From positions 37,486 to 76,363 of the forward strand of contig NW_003314337.1 in assembly GCF_000143415.4 (NCBI RefSeq): DNA of 38,878 bases, written 5' to 3'. The notes below the pieces were generated by a model. The model was not told the DNA's origin. It saw only the letters and a program-made list of their open reading frames with translations, and did not search any database. The position numbers and the translations under genes were made by a program. Origin of the DNA: Selaginella moellendorffii (taxonomy: Eukaryota; Streptophyta; Lycopodiopsida; Selaginellales; Selaginellaceae). Positions 19,861-31,677 of the stretch are shown here, piece after piece; the first letter of the stretch is position 1, and each line of letters opens with the position of its first letter.

Positions 19861-20633
19861 TGTTGGAGTAACACTTTGTGAGACACAAAATCCCTAGGCC
19901 CCAAAGTGGAGCCAAAAGGGTGCCACGTGGTAGTGGCTGAAGCGAAAGCCAAACGAACGTAACATGTTTGGACTAAAAGCTCTGACTTGAAAGGTCGAGA
20001 GCGGGAGTGGAACTCCCAACAAAGTGCTCGAGGAACAAGCACGAAGCGAGCAATAAGCGAGGCTCCAAAAAGGGACCCAAAAGGACCAACACATGACATG
20101 TGGAAGTATCTAAGATGGAGTCCAAGATGGAGTCCGAGCTGGAGTCCGAGATGGAGTCCGAGGTGGAGTTCGAGGTGGAGTCCGAGATGGAGTCCGAGAT
20201 GGAGTCCGAGATGGAGTCCGAGATGGAGTCCGAGGTGGAGTCCGAGATGAAGTCTGAGATGGACTAAGATGGAGTCCGAGATGGACCCGAGATGGAGTCC
20301 GAGATGGACCGAGATGGAGTCCGAGATGGACCCGAGATGGAGTCCGAGATGGACCGAGATGGAGTTCGAGATGGACCCGAGATGGAGTCCGAGATGGACC
20401 GAGATGGAGTCCGAGATGGACCCGAGATGGAGTCCGAGATGGACCCGAGGTGGAGTCCGAAGTCGAGACCGAGACGGAGATCGAGACTGGGACCGGGACC
20501 GAGACCGAGACCGAGACCGGGACCGAGACCGAGACCGAGGTTGAGGCCGAGACCAAGCCCAAGTCCAAGTCCGAGTCCGAGTCCGAGTCCAAATCCAAGT
20601 CTGAGTCCGAGTTCGAGTTCGAGTTCGAGTGTG
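19861..20633 (+). repeat. Second family D LTR copy with expanded, evolving minisatellite
   Basis: Identical to the first LTR up to 20343. The array then runs on to about 20633: 12-bp GAGATGGAGTCC units, then units mixed with GAGATGGACC(C), then 6-bp GAGACC repeats (20465-20560), then GAGTCC repeats. The LTR 3' end seen at 19100-19198 is missing. Confidence 0.75.
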
Positions 20634-20710
20634 AGAGGGTGAAAGCCCAAAGCGTTCGTCTCCCAGACCCTGGGGGGTTTGGTGAGCTCTAAAAGTATAG
20701 TAAGGGGGAG

Positions 20711-20892
20711 GACTGCAGTGGAGCCAGTTTGGCCAGGAAAGGCCAGTTTGGCCTAGGAAGGCCAGACCCAGTGTTGGGTGATGAACTGACCACTGGGAAG
20801 TCCAAGACTAGAGTGAATACGGACCAACAAGTGGGGTAGCTTGCTGAAGTGTTCAAGAGCCGGCTCTAGTTCCCCCGGGAGATCGACTGGCC
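20711..20892 (+). repeat. Direct repeat R1 with short GGCCAG array
   Basis: 182 bp, nearly identical to 21318-21538. It contains about two units of GGCCAGTTTGGCCCAGGAA against four in the partner, which accounts for the 39-bp length difference. The unit core GGCCAGTTTGGCC is itself close to palindromic. Confidence 0.85.
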
Positions 20893-21317
20893 GATGCTCC
20901 AAGTCCAAGTGTGGGTGGCACTACCTACTTGGATACCAGGCATGGCTCAACGGAACCTCGCTCTAAGCCCATGGCTAGAGCACCTAAAGGCGAAAGGCGG
21001 GGAGAGTACCCAGGTGGCTCGCGTAAGGCCACGGTGTTCCGAAATGTTGTCCCAAAGGCCCAGACTGTGGAAAGGAAGAGGAGCAGTCCTCTGGGGTAGT
21101 GACCAAGGACACAGTCGTGTGGTGAGGAAGTCCCAAAGGACCGTGGGACTTAGTGGTCGGGCCGGTGGGCCTCGATCCAGTGGTAGTGTTGGTGAACACG
21201 GCCGTGGGCAGAAAGGGACTTAGTGGGAACCAGAAAAGGGATATTGGGGAAGGCTATTCCCCTCGTCTGTGGGCACCCTAAGGATGCTAAGGAGTGGATC
21301 TGGAATGATCACTCATG
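20893..21317. other. GC-rich spacer between the R1/R2 repeats
   Basis: No convincing gene. Overlapping open frames on both strands reflect GC-rich composition. It could be the interior of a small element flanked by R1 and R2, but no primer site or target duplication was found. Confidence 0.3.
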
Positions 21318-21538
21318 GACTGCAGTGGAGCCAGTTTGGCCAGGAAAGGCCAGTTTGGCCCAGGAAAGGCCAGTTTGGCCCAGGAAGGCCAGTTTGGCCC
21401 AGGAAGGCCAGACCCAGTGTTGGGTGATGAATTGACCACTGGGAAGTCCAAGACTAGAGTGAATACGGACCGACAAGTGGGGTAGCTTGGTGAAGTGTTC
21501 AAGAGCCGGCTCTAGTTCCCCCGGGAGATCGACTGGCC
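21318..21538 (+). repeat. Direct repeat R2 with longer GGCCAG array
   Basis: Partner of 20711-20892, with about four 19-20 bp GGCCAGTTTGGCC units. Outside the array the two copies differ at only a few bases. Confidence 0.85.
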
Positions 21539-21539
21539 A

Positions 21540-21880
21540 ACTTAGCAAACTAGCTAAGGTAGTCGTGGTAAACAACTATATTTGGGATCACGGGAAAGAT
21601 GCAGACTCCAAAACAATAAAGGAGTCACAAGATAATCCCCACATAGTTGAGGCTGGTGCTCATGAATTTGAGACCAGAATTGATGACCATGAGAGGTCAA
21701 GTACGGATGAGGGCAAGAGCCCTCTAAATGGTAGCTGGGGCTACTTTTTATAAATGCTGGAATGAACCCAAGGAGTTGAGGGTGTGCTCAAAGGATGAGT
21801 CGGCATTCTCGTCATAGGGACGGATATTCCTAAGGGGCAAAGGCAGCCCACAAAGAACGGGAAATAATGAAGTGGGAAAT
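21540..21880 (+). repeat. Diverged family D internal copy
   Basis: Aligns to 19524-19860 with many substitutions (shared stretches 'ttagcaaact', 'gaggctggtgctcatgaatt', 'tcatagggac'). The LTR start expected next is replaced by a GGGAAAT triplication at about 21876-21900. No coding content. Confidence 0.7.
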
Positions 21881-22359
21881 GGGAAATGGGAAGTGTGTTC
21901 CCAGAAGAAAGAAACTTTGACACAATATTGTGTGTAAACATTATGGTGCAATGCTAATAGATGCTAATAGATAGTTGGCATGAGGACCAACTGTATTGGT
22001 CTTGGTAAAGACCTACACATGAGTAGGAAGTGTCATAAAGTTAGGCTCGTGGAGTCGATGGTGTGGAGACACCAAATGTGCCAAGGCGTAATGCCTTGAG
22101 GTCAAGTTGGTGGGTTCATACCCCTTCCCAAAGGAATTTTAATGGAATGGGAATGACATAGCCTAAGCTGGAAGGCATACAATTGGAGTGTGGTGACCTA
22201 AATAAATATGGAGGTGTAAAAGCACCAGTAATGAGTTGTAGGACTTAACAACCATGAGGCAACTAAGCAAAAGGTGCAAAATAATTAATTAAACTGGTAG
22301 AAGGTAACTACCCAAGACTTCTTAATGGCATAAAGAAGTTAAATATACCTTTATGAGGG
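21881..22359. other. No recognised gene
   Basis: Retroelement-like non-coding sequence with no frame over 60 codons and no terminal repeats that I could define. Confidence 0.35.
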
Positions 22360-23300
22360 ATAAATTGCTTATGTTGCAATATAGTAAGTCAATGTCGTAA
22401 GAGGGAATGCTCATTGTCAAAGAGGCCATCATTGAAACACCCAAACACTCTAGAACACTAGAATGTGATGTTTAGTGTCGTGAGGGTAATAGATAAGGCC
22501 TAAGGGACTAAGTCCCTAGCAAATGATAGATAGGAGGTGCTATCCAAATGTCTAAGGTTGCAGAGATGGGAGAAGTTCGTCTACCCGTATTGGACAAAGC
22601 CAAAAATGGGATTTTGGCAAGATTAGTGATGGGTATATAAAGGCCCATAAGTAACAATGTTAATCCTGGTATGTGGGATTATAAAGTGAGCATATCTGGA
22701 TTGAGGAACCACTCCCTAAGCTATCGGGTAGGTTTATCCCTATGAATACTTGCTAAGGCATGATAGAAAGTGCAAAGCTATCCTCCTAGTCTAGAGGAGA
22801 ATAACCAAAGGAAATGTGTGAGGCTAAAGCAAATAGTAAGGGGATAGAACCGAACCATAAAAATTGAAAAACATAACTAAAGGTGGTTATGCCAGTTGGG
22901 AGTGGAAAATCAAGTGTTGCTCAAGTATGATGCTATGGAGAGTTTAAAGCAGAGAATTGTCCATGTTAGACCAAATGGCAATTAAAAAGCTTATGAAAGG
23001 AGAGGTCTTAGCAAGTTAAGATAGAGTTCCTTCAAGGTTCCCAAAGACAATTCTAGGTAGCTTAGTACCTAGAAAGCCAAATATAAATGGTTTATAGAAT
23101 GCGCAAAATTAGAGTGGTGCAGCAGAAGTGTGGTTTTGAAACTTGCCATAAGGCAATGCTATCAACATTAAGGAAGTAGTTCCTGAGTGTTCAAAGAGAT
23201 GGCTTTGAACGAAAGTCGATGGTCAAAAACTTTCACGCTTATGCATGAAACCCTGTTATATTGGTCGGATGACTTACTAAGCGAGATTGGCAAGTCAGGG
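22360..23300 (+). repeat. Family C repeat, copy 2 (uninterrupted)
   Basis: Diverged copy of 1743-2383 plus 4715-5062. Around 22996-23001 the sequence runs straight through the position where copy 1 holds the chimeric retroelement, so it serves as a paralogous empty site. Beyond about 23095 it continues in an orientation opposite to the copy 1 fold-back loop. Confidence 0.75.
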
Positions 23301-26300
23301 GAATAAATCCCCTAGTTGAAGGTGCTAATTTCAAAAGGGGTGGCCTATGGGGCTAATCATGGAGGAGTCTATGCATGATCACAGACTTGTTGAGTGAGAG
23401 GATTTGGTAGGCGAAGGAACTAGATTCCTAAGCTGTGATCTATAGCACATTTTAAATATAAGTTGATGCACCGGCGTGGGGAGTCATGCTAGGCATCTTG
23501 GATGATGCCATCCGTATATGCATATACGAAGGTTGGGTTCGAGTCTCGACCCTCTAGTGCTTGGGTTTGAGTCCCAACTGAGGTGCCAACCATCGCACTA
23601 GCCAATCTGAATAGATCCCGGTCAACAATACAAAGGAACTCAAGTTACTTAAGCAAGTGTTAACAATATCCTACTGATGTCTCAAACCCAATAGACCAAT
23701 CTAGAGAAAACCACAAAGAACATGTGGTATTGCGAAAAGCCATAAGCTATCAAAGAAAACAACTAACCATCATGAAAGATCATCAATCATTCCATCAAAA
23801 AGATATATGCAGAATCATCATTTAAGAAGGAATCCACCATCTCGAAAAGTAGTAAATCATTCTAGATCAATGATAATCAAACAAAACCTTTGACAAGGAT
23901 AATCGACTATCCTAGATAATAGTCAATCATCATCAATAATTGCTAGATGTAAAAGCTAATTTCAATATCAAAGCGAGGAGCAAAATGCCTTCCCCAACAA
24001 CTTCTAACAAATGGAGCAATGACATCACTTCAATGCCATCAACACCATAACAAAGTTAAAAGAAAGTAAGAGTGAATCACCACTCAAAACCCTCTAGCAA
24101 CCAAGCTAACCAAAGTCAAAGATACTTTACTTAGTATCTGAAACTAATCTTTCAATAACACTTAGTTACAAATAACACTTCATCAAGGAGTGATTGACCA
24201 CGTCCAAGATGCAATGAAATCCAACACTATAGACTAAATACAACCAAATGATATTGACAAAGGTAAAATCGATATGCTAACATGGAAAAACCATGTAAGT
24301 CTAACAACATGATCCTTTGCAACACCATCCAGTAAAGCAAGCTCATCACTGCTAAATCTTCATCGAGTCAAGCAAGTGTCAACAATCTTTAACGAAGTCT
24401 ACAAGAAATCACTAGTCACAAAGCAACTAACAATCACTCTTCAACTTGCCTTCACAAGACCCAAACATTAACTATTGGTATCAAGTTATATACTTGTCCA
24501 ACATGAACATGATACCCCAGGTACGAGATAAAATTTCATAGACAAGCACAAACTAAATGAGCACTCAAATTTAACTCAACTATAATAAGCTCACCAATAC
24601 ATTTAGCCAACAGCTCTAAGCATGCCTTGAAGAGGCTAACTATGCATAATCAAAACTTAGTCAAAACTAAAATGAAGACTATAAGATGGACTCATATCAA
24701 TACACAACCTCTTCATAGACAAAACTATAGTATGGGTACCAACACCTCAACCTCAAAAAAACTAAGTTGGACATCACCATTCTTAGCCAAGGCACAGGGC
24801 CACCAAGACCAAGTCAAGATTAGTGAGAGCTCACTACTCTCATAGAGTCTAACGAAATGCAAAGTGCAACTTGCCACCAAACAAAATGCTAAAAGAAAGG
24901 AATAAGGGTCACCTTTCTAGAAAAGTGCAATGGCCACTTTTCTACACTAACTCCAGACTCTATCCAACTCAATTGCTTTAGCTTCAAAGGTCAGTGTTGC
25001 ATTATACAAAATACCTATTAAGGTCTAAGCTAACCAAAGTCAACTCTAACCCCTTCACTAGTTCGTATTGGCTTATGAAAACGAAATGGTTTTCAAGCAA
25101 AGTGATCAACAAATCAGCCATTGGAAAAGTCTAAAAACCTTTGTGGAAAATTTTCCATCCTAGAGAAAGAATGACTCTCAGTCTAGGAATGCAAACTTCC
25201 AAAACTCAACCAACTTCCTCTTACCAACAACTTCACATAGGTTCACCTTAACACAAATTCTCAAGACCCATAGCATGCCTAAGTATCGAACATCTTTGCC
25301 CATTTTTCCGACATCGAACACTGACATCTGCAAAAATGCAAAATGAATATCTAAGGTTTGATCACGAAGATCATATCTTTGGACATCCACATTGCACTAA
25401 CACTCTTCTTCAACCACCTTCAAGATCCAATGTAAAGTCAAAACACTAACAAGAAAAATGACATGGAAAATCAAGCTCTAAGGAAAATTCCTTATTACTC
25501 GAACAACAATGCCACTTCTACTAACACAAGTGCTAGCGATGTCAATGCCTCAACTACACACCTTCTCCATTCAACAATCTGCTTCAAGTGTTAATGGAGC
25601 AACTGATGAGCTATAGCAAATGAAGGCTACAACCCTTTTCAACACCTTATGGGCAAACCCTCTAGAAAATAACATACCAACTCAAGCTTAGCATTATGGA
25701 CCACCATCAAGAATTTAGTCAAAGCTACTATAATGCTACTTCATGCAAGTAGATTAGCTTCACTATCAACCACTTTGGGGTTGATCATTGTTTAACCAAA
25801 GCAACTTCGTAAACATATTACTCATTATCACATAGATATGATATAAGTATCACAATGAGTTGATCATCAATTGAGCAGCATCATGAGCAATGCCCATATC
25901 ATTACTACAAAGATTTATGTGAGTATCAAGTGCTAACTCAATTCAACAAAATGCAACATAAATGCCACACCCCACCAATAGAGATTTACAACACCTAACA
26001 CCACCAACTTTTGTTCACAACATAAATAAGTTCATGCCACTCTCTTTCTGACCAAACTCAGCACTAATCCAACACCAAGCTACTCAAGGATCAATAGCAA
26101 GGTTCTCTGGAAAAGAATTGAGCATCGTAGTTTAAGTCTTCCAATAGCAAGCAGAGACAAAATGGTATAGCAGTTCATTGCTATCCATCCCACAACTCAC
26201 TATTTGTAAGACCATCACTTCTAACATGCATCAAGGTAGGGACTCTTGATTGCATACTGTGAACACGAGCAATGAGTCACACTTCGTTGCAAATCATCCC

Positions 26301-26910
26301 TCCAAGAAGAGAAAATGAATTACGTGTTTGATCCTTCATCCCTAATGACTCTCTTTTCGGTCTCATCTTTGACCAAACCTCAAGCTTATGTTCACACTAC
26401 TTTCAATCTAATCGAAGAAAAGTTTATGAGAGCACGGCAATGATTACTTGAACCAATAGACCAATCCCTATAGTCTTGATTGATTCACCCATAATCATGC
26501 CTAGGCAGGATCCACTAGTGCTGTGCTAAACAGCTACGGACCAGCTTATTTGCCACTCATAGCAATTCCAGGGAAGGTTTACTTTCACCCATGGTACATG
26601 AAACAACTCAAGGAACCACCGATATGCTAACATTAATCCTGCCAACTCAAAGTGTGACCTTGAGTTGCTAATGTGCCTCACTCATGAGACCAAGTGTAAA
26701 CTCGTGTAAATAGAACATCTTACATCCATCTTATGAGCCCAAGAGCAAGCTCACATAATTTAGTAAAAAACAGTAACTAAATCCATACCTAAGGAACAAT
26801 TGCGAAGCCTCTGCACCCAAACGTGTACCCACTCGGATCATCGTTTTCATCTCTACATATGCAATAAGACTAGTTGCCCAATCTCATTAGATAGCTCGCC
26901 GAGACTCATT
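23301..26910. other. Long AT-rich stretch without a recognisable gene
   Basis: About 3.6 kb with no frame longer than 72 codons and no splice-consistent exon series that I could find. Near 23513-23528 there is a perfect 16-bp palindrome (CGTATATGCATATACG), followed by two tRNA B-box-like stretches (GGTTCGAGTCTC, GGTTTGAGTCCC). The composition suits the non-coding interior of a large retroelement read on the minus strand. Confidence 0.4.
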
Positions 26911-27017
26911 CTCTAATACCAAATGTAGCATCAGTGTCTTGCAAGACTTCTTGGACGAGAGCAAGTTGGTGTTGTGAAAGCATGCAAGGTTTTCACATTC
27001 AAAGCACTTGAAGCTAC
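26911..27017 (-). mobile_element. Possible short LTR plus primer site of a minus-strand retroelement
   Basis: On the minus strand a segment starting TGTAGC (27017) and ending GATGCTACA (26924) is followed by TT and TGGTATTAGAG, a one-mismatch tRNA-iMet primer site (26911-26921). The TGTAGC...CTACA termini and primer site resemble the TRIM at 35007. No partner LTR was found, so this is tentative. Confidence 0.3.
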
Positions 27018-27405
27018 AGCGCAATCCTGTGCCACTATGCTCTTAAATCTGTGTACACTTGCAGCCTACTGGGGAAACTCAGTGGCAGTGACCTTAGCTG
27101 CACACTTTGGTGGCTGTTCTCCTGCATGCAGGCAAGTTTATTGCGCAAGCCGTGGCCTTGACAGACGCTTCAGCAAATATATCCCCAAAGTGACCATTTT
27201 GATATCTTGTGTGTTCCTAAGTTTAAAAAGAAAGAAAAACACTCAATTCAAGCCTTGGCACCTTCCTGCTCACTGTTTAGTCCAGCTCATCTCAAGTTGC
27301 AGCCACCTCAAACACCGCGTAAACCACGCTATAAAGGTCATCAGGGATGCTCAAATGCCAAATCAGCAGAATCATCATGAACTGCTCTACCATCCATACA
27401 CAAAT

Positions 27406-27743
27406 TCAGAAGCTACTTGGGCTTGAGGATTCACAGGAGACGCTTTTGCGGCACACTTCTAGCTTTTGGAGATGATATTGCTGAATTGGTGACCATTGAG
27501 AAGCAACCCCTGGTAGACAGAAAATTGGTGGAGAAATACCCATAAACATCTCAAGCGCCATCTTATCTCTGGTGAAATCCTAATAAGTATGGCCTATCCA
27601 CACTCATTCTGAAATATTCTGACAGCAATATATTATGGAGAATCTCATGCAACCAGGAGAGTGTTGGTTTCTTCTTTTACCTTGCTACGTGGAGCTTTTC
27701 TATGATCTTCAACAGGTTTTGCAACCTTTTTATGCTTTGCCAT
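27406..27743 (-). CDS. Possible small two-exon gene, 78 residues, unknown
   Basis: An ATG at 27743 opens a 21-codon basic exon (MAKHKKVAKPVEDHRKAPRSK) ending in a good donor (AAG/GTAAAAG, 27680). An acceptor ending TTATTAG (27580) leads in phase into 57 codons and a TGA at 27406. The intron would be 101 bp, longer than the spoke-gene introns. I recognise no domain. The reading could be accidental; a plus-strand frame of 150 codons overlaps it and looks no better. Confidence 0.2.
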
Positions 27744-28302
27744 CCTAATACAAAGATAGGTGTGGAAAGAATGCATAAAGGAGGAAGACAGGCAAGGTTC
27801 CCCGGAAGTTACAGTCTGCAAGACGCTCTAAAGTAGAAAATATGGGGAACACATCAAGCTGCCACATATGCTTGTAAAGAACCTATAAGGACCAGTGGCA
27901 ATGTTTGCACTATACACCGTGTAAAGAAGCTATCGAGATTGGGATCCACAGCATTCTCATTCAAGTAGATAAGAAGGTTGGTCTAGAGCTTATCTAAAAC
28001 CATCTAGAAAGTCCATCAAGCTCATATAAAAAAAGAAAATCAATGGATAGAAATCAAGAATGATGTTAGTACAAAGAACCAAAAAAAAAAAAGTTAAGAA
28101 CGAAGAGACATGCGAGAGGATAATGTAGACTGGATATGTAAAGCATTGGGGTACTGTAACTTGCAACCATCATGCAAGTATTTTCCATTAGGTCTGGCTA
28201 TGATGGTTTAGACAGAATCTCCATGCTACAGCATCAGGAACCGGTTGAGGCTGGCAATCTAAACACCATCCAGGAATTATTCTTTGTACACCAAGTTTTG
28301 GT
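27744..28302. other. Intergenic, downstream of the RSPH10B homologue
   Basis: No gene recognised. This side receives the 3' end of the minus-strand spoke gene. A run of twelve A residues lies at about 28081-28092. Confidence 0.4.
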
Positions 28303-30840
28303 TTACTTTTTTTTTCCTTTGTCGCCAGGCTTCCCTTTCTTTGATGGGGATGCAACCGGTTCATTCAGAATAACATCTAGGCTTGTTGACAAGTTTGGAA
28401 CAATTACTTCAACAAGAAGTTTTCGAATAATTTCTTTTGGTTCTCCTCCAGGAATAATTTTGTGCTGTAGTTAAAATTTATTTTTATATATTTTTAAAAA
28501 CGTCCATACCTCCATTGCAATCAAATAAAGGCAGAGCTCGCACTCCCTTAAGTTAATATCATAATCCATAAATGCATTAAAATCATCGTTATCACCTAAA
28601 CAAACATAGTACAAGCCATAAACAAGTTTTCCAACTACCCTTGCTTGGTCAACAACGAGGTCCGGACCAAATCTCTGCAAACATTAATATCTCAATATGG
28701 TTACAGTACAGGTGTCATTTACCAAAAAGAAATGTATAAGATATGCTATTTTAATTGTCCCATCGCTGGTTCCAACTTCTCTCAGTGTAACATTAAAAAA
28801 CTGCTGCATATGAGAACTAAATTCCACAAAAACTTTTTGAATTAAATCAGAAGAAATGAAAGTATATGGAGACTCTTTTCCACAAGCGTCCATTCTGAGG
28901 ACGCTAGCTTCTAGAAATGTGTTTACCTGCTATAAAGTTAGAAAAGATAGAGATTTATAACTTTCAAACCTGTATTTCCAGCTTAGAGATAGTTTTGTGT
29001 TTTTCTCTAGCCAATTTAATAATAATTTCAAGAAACTCTCTATACAAAAATTGTCTCTTCTGCAGAATACATAGCAGGTGTATAGCAAATGATACATAAC
29101 AAACATACCGGAAAATGAAGTTCTGATGCAGAATCCCAGGAAAAAGATGATGTATGCAAGAGAAAATCTATTTGAGCCAAACCCAAACCTGGCTTTACAA
29201 CCTGTGGAAGACAGTTACAGACATTAGATTGCATATAATTCATACCTGTAGGTCATGACAGAACTGCCAAAGTTGTTCCATTGTCAAGGCACGAGTTCGA
29301 CCAAGGTAAGAAGGATTTTTTTCATTATTGGGAAAATAGCTGTCAGACGTGTTAATATTGACATAGAATAAATGCATGCATGTAGTCTACCTGTACAGCA
29401 GATAAATATCCTGCAATTTTTTGTTATATCGCAAAAAGATATCTAGGGTATTCTCTAGGATATTTGAGTCAACATCTAGCACGGCTTCCAAAGCCTAATC
29501 TAACGGAACAATTACGAATTTTGCCTTTTAAACACTTTGACTACCTCTTTTTCAACAGCTGACGCCATCTTGCAAGCTGAATATCTGTCACGAGAAAAGT
29601 GTCCATAATGTAAGGTCCCATCTGGATAAACTAGGCACCCATGTCCTTCTTTTTGGCCATTCTTCCATATTCCCTTGAATCAAAAGTGTCTTTTGACGTT
29701 ATGACGGAAAGTGGCCAGCTACCTTGAAAAGAGCGCCTGTTGCATAATTGAAAACGCCATATCCATTCCTCTTGCCTTCATTAAAACTTCCAGTATATGT
29801 ATTCCTCAAAATGTTACCATTTTCTTCAACACTATCATCAGCCCAAATATCTGTTCCACTGGCAAATCATGCACCAGCATATGAGTGAACATGACAAAAG
29901 GAACGTGGATAATCCTTGAAATCAAGTACCTTCCATGTGGAAGATCATTTGTCCATTCCCCTTTGTAAATTTGCACTGCCTTTGCATCCAGCCGCCAATG
30001 CCTATGCATTAATGAGATATCAGGTTTCTTATTGACAGACTGCGTGACTAGAACGGCTTGACCAAATCCTTGTCTTTTTCCTTTAAACCAACAGCCTCTA
30101 TAGGTACTCCCAGATTTGTAAACTAGGCTACCCTCCCCATGCTTGTAATCACTTTCCCATTGTCCATAGTAAACCGATTCACCAAGCTTTCCATAAGTCA
30201 ATGTCCCCTGTAAAGCAATGTTTCTGTTTTAAGAAGAATAAGTACTTTGTTTGTCACCTCTTCATGTCTTAATCCATTTAACCACTTCCCTTTGTATTCA
30301 CACCATTCATCGGTACGCATTATGCCAGCGCCATTTGGGAGTCCATCCAAGACCTGCAAAATATTCTGGAATGCCAGTAATAGACGAAACTGCTACCTCT
30401 CCACAATAATTTGCTCCATTGAGCCATTTATAAGTCCCTATCCCGTGAATGCAGTTATAAAAAAACTGTCCTTCATATGATAAACCAGAGCTAAACTCTA
30501 GCCTTCCTTGACCATGCATGAGTCCCTGCTTATACTTGCCAATGTACTTCATAATCCCTCCCAAAATTGTGGCTTTCACTTCGCCATCAGGAATTCCATC
30601 GCTTGTTGCCTCACCAGAGTACGTCCAGTTTGTCCAAGCAGACAACACACCCTCAGAAACGCCGTATGCTCTCAAACAAGCATTGTAATCGTAGAGAAGC
30701 TGATCTTGCGTAGCAAAGCACACGTTTTCAGTTGTGCGGAAGTTCACACCAGCCCAAGTTGGGTGCAATGTTTTGTCATTGGACGATTCCAGAAAGTTTT
30801 CCGGCAAATGCTTCTCAGTCATGCTCTGTGAATTTTCCAT
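28303..30840 (-). CDS. RSPH10B: Radial spoke head 10 homologue B-like MORN protein, 12 exons, intact
   Basis: Exons on the minus strand: 30840-30397, 30353-30258, 30207-29930, 29858-29723, 29673-29545, 29494-29391, 29339-29246, 29201-29109, 29059-28970, 28926-28723, 28674-28510, 28464-28303. All have GT..AG borders and matching phases, giving 664 residues with no stop. The first natural ATG is at 30840. Residues 73-350 hold about ten MORN repeats (YIGKYKQGLMHGQG, YTGSFNEGKRNGYG and others). Residues 361-664 match the RSPH10B C-terminal region in layout (FLRYNKKLQDIYLLY, then TMEQLWQFCHDL), and the protein ends in a Lys-rich tail. RSPH10B belongs to the radial spoke of motile 9+2 axonemes. In land plants this implies swimming sperm and probably antheridial expression. 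A MORN-only protein is the alternative, but the C-terminal match argues against it. The introns are only 43-71 bp. Confidence 0.85.
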
Positions 30841-31677
30841 GACACACAAAATGACTATGACCTAGAACAGGATACAAATTCGACATTTATTTCTAGATTT
30901 AAAATCTCTAAGTGTGGGAGGAGGCTAGTTTCCTATATGCTTATTTTCCTATGCTAGTCCCTTCCTTTTGAGGAAGTGGTATTTTGTGGCTTGTTTGTGG
31001 CACACTAAGAAAGCTTGTTCAAGCTGTAGAATAGTAGATACTCCGTTGTCCTATTGGAGTAAGACTCATCCCTTAGTGTGCTATTTTCAGATTGAGAACA
31101 TCAGGGATGTTGAAAAGCTCTACTGTGGTGCCCGCTCAAATGTAAGCTCCTCTCTTCTCCATTTTTGCGGTAAATGGTTTCTGCGGCACCTAGTTTGTTA
31201 CACCATAAATGGAGTAATCAATGACAAAAACAAGTATTTAGAATTTTGCATTATTCTAGCTATACACTAGACCTCTTCCTTTTTCTACTGATGAGTGCTT
31301 TGGAAACCTTTGTTGTAAATGCTTTGTGAAAGCTTTATTTCTTCAGTAATATATGATCCAACATCTTTTGCAGATGTAATAGTGTTTCCAAAGCGATATA
31401 TGTGCAGTAAGAGCTATTAAGTATTAAGAATACCTGATCCATGAGTTTTGTTAGATTCAGACATCTTTTCTCCAAGATTAAGCAAGAATTTAAAGTTCAA
31501 TATAGATTTGTGGTGGTTTTGTTTACTTCTTCTCACTGCGAAGACCTGTGTCCAACGTCAACCTTAAGGAGAAACTAATGTTCTTGACTGTGCTCTTTGT
31601 GCCGTGGATTATACAAAGACTATCTTGCGTGCTCCTAGGGAACATGGTAGCTTTTTCCAATCTTTCTAGGCCTTTGA
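30841..31677. other. Intergenic, presumed promoter side of the RSPH10B homologue
   Basis: No clear gene. On the plus strand, 31091-31141 (IENIRDVEKLYCGARSN) is bounded by TTTTCAG and GTAAGC and could be a stray exon, but no neighbouring exons were found. No TATA box is convincing. Confidence 0.3.

Noticed and set aside
18644-20598. Long open frames of WSPR, TPSR, ESEMD or RDRD type repeats on both strands
   Set aside because: They are the stop-free translations of the GAGATGGAGTCC minisatellite; several overlap in different frames and none has a non-repetitive domain.
23513-23580. tRNA gene or SINE suggested by GGTTCGAGTCTC and GGTTTGAGTCCC B-box-like stretches
   Set aside because: No A box at proper spacing and no cloverleaf could be drawn; two B-box look-alikes in a row suggest chance or retroelement debris.
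26974-27426. 150-codon plus-strand frame
   Set aside because: No recognisable domain and no conservation evidence; it overlaps a possible minus-strand exon and a possible LTR.
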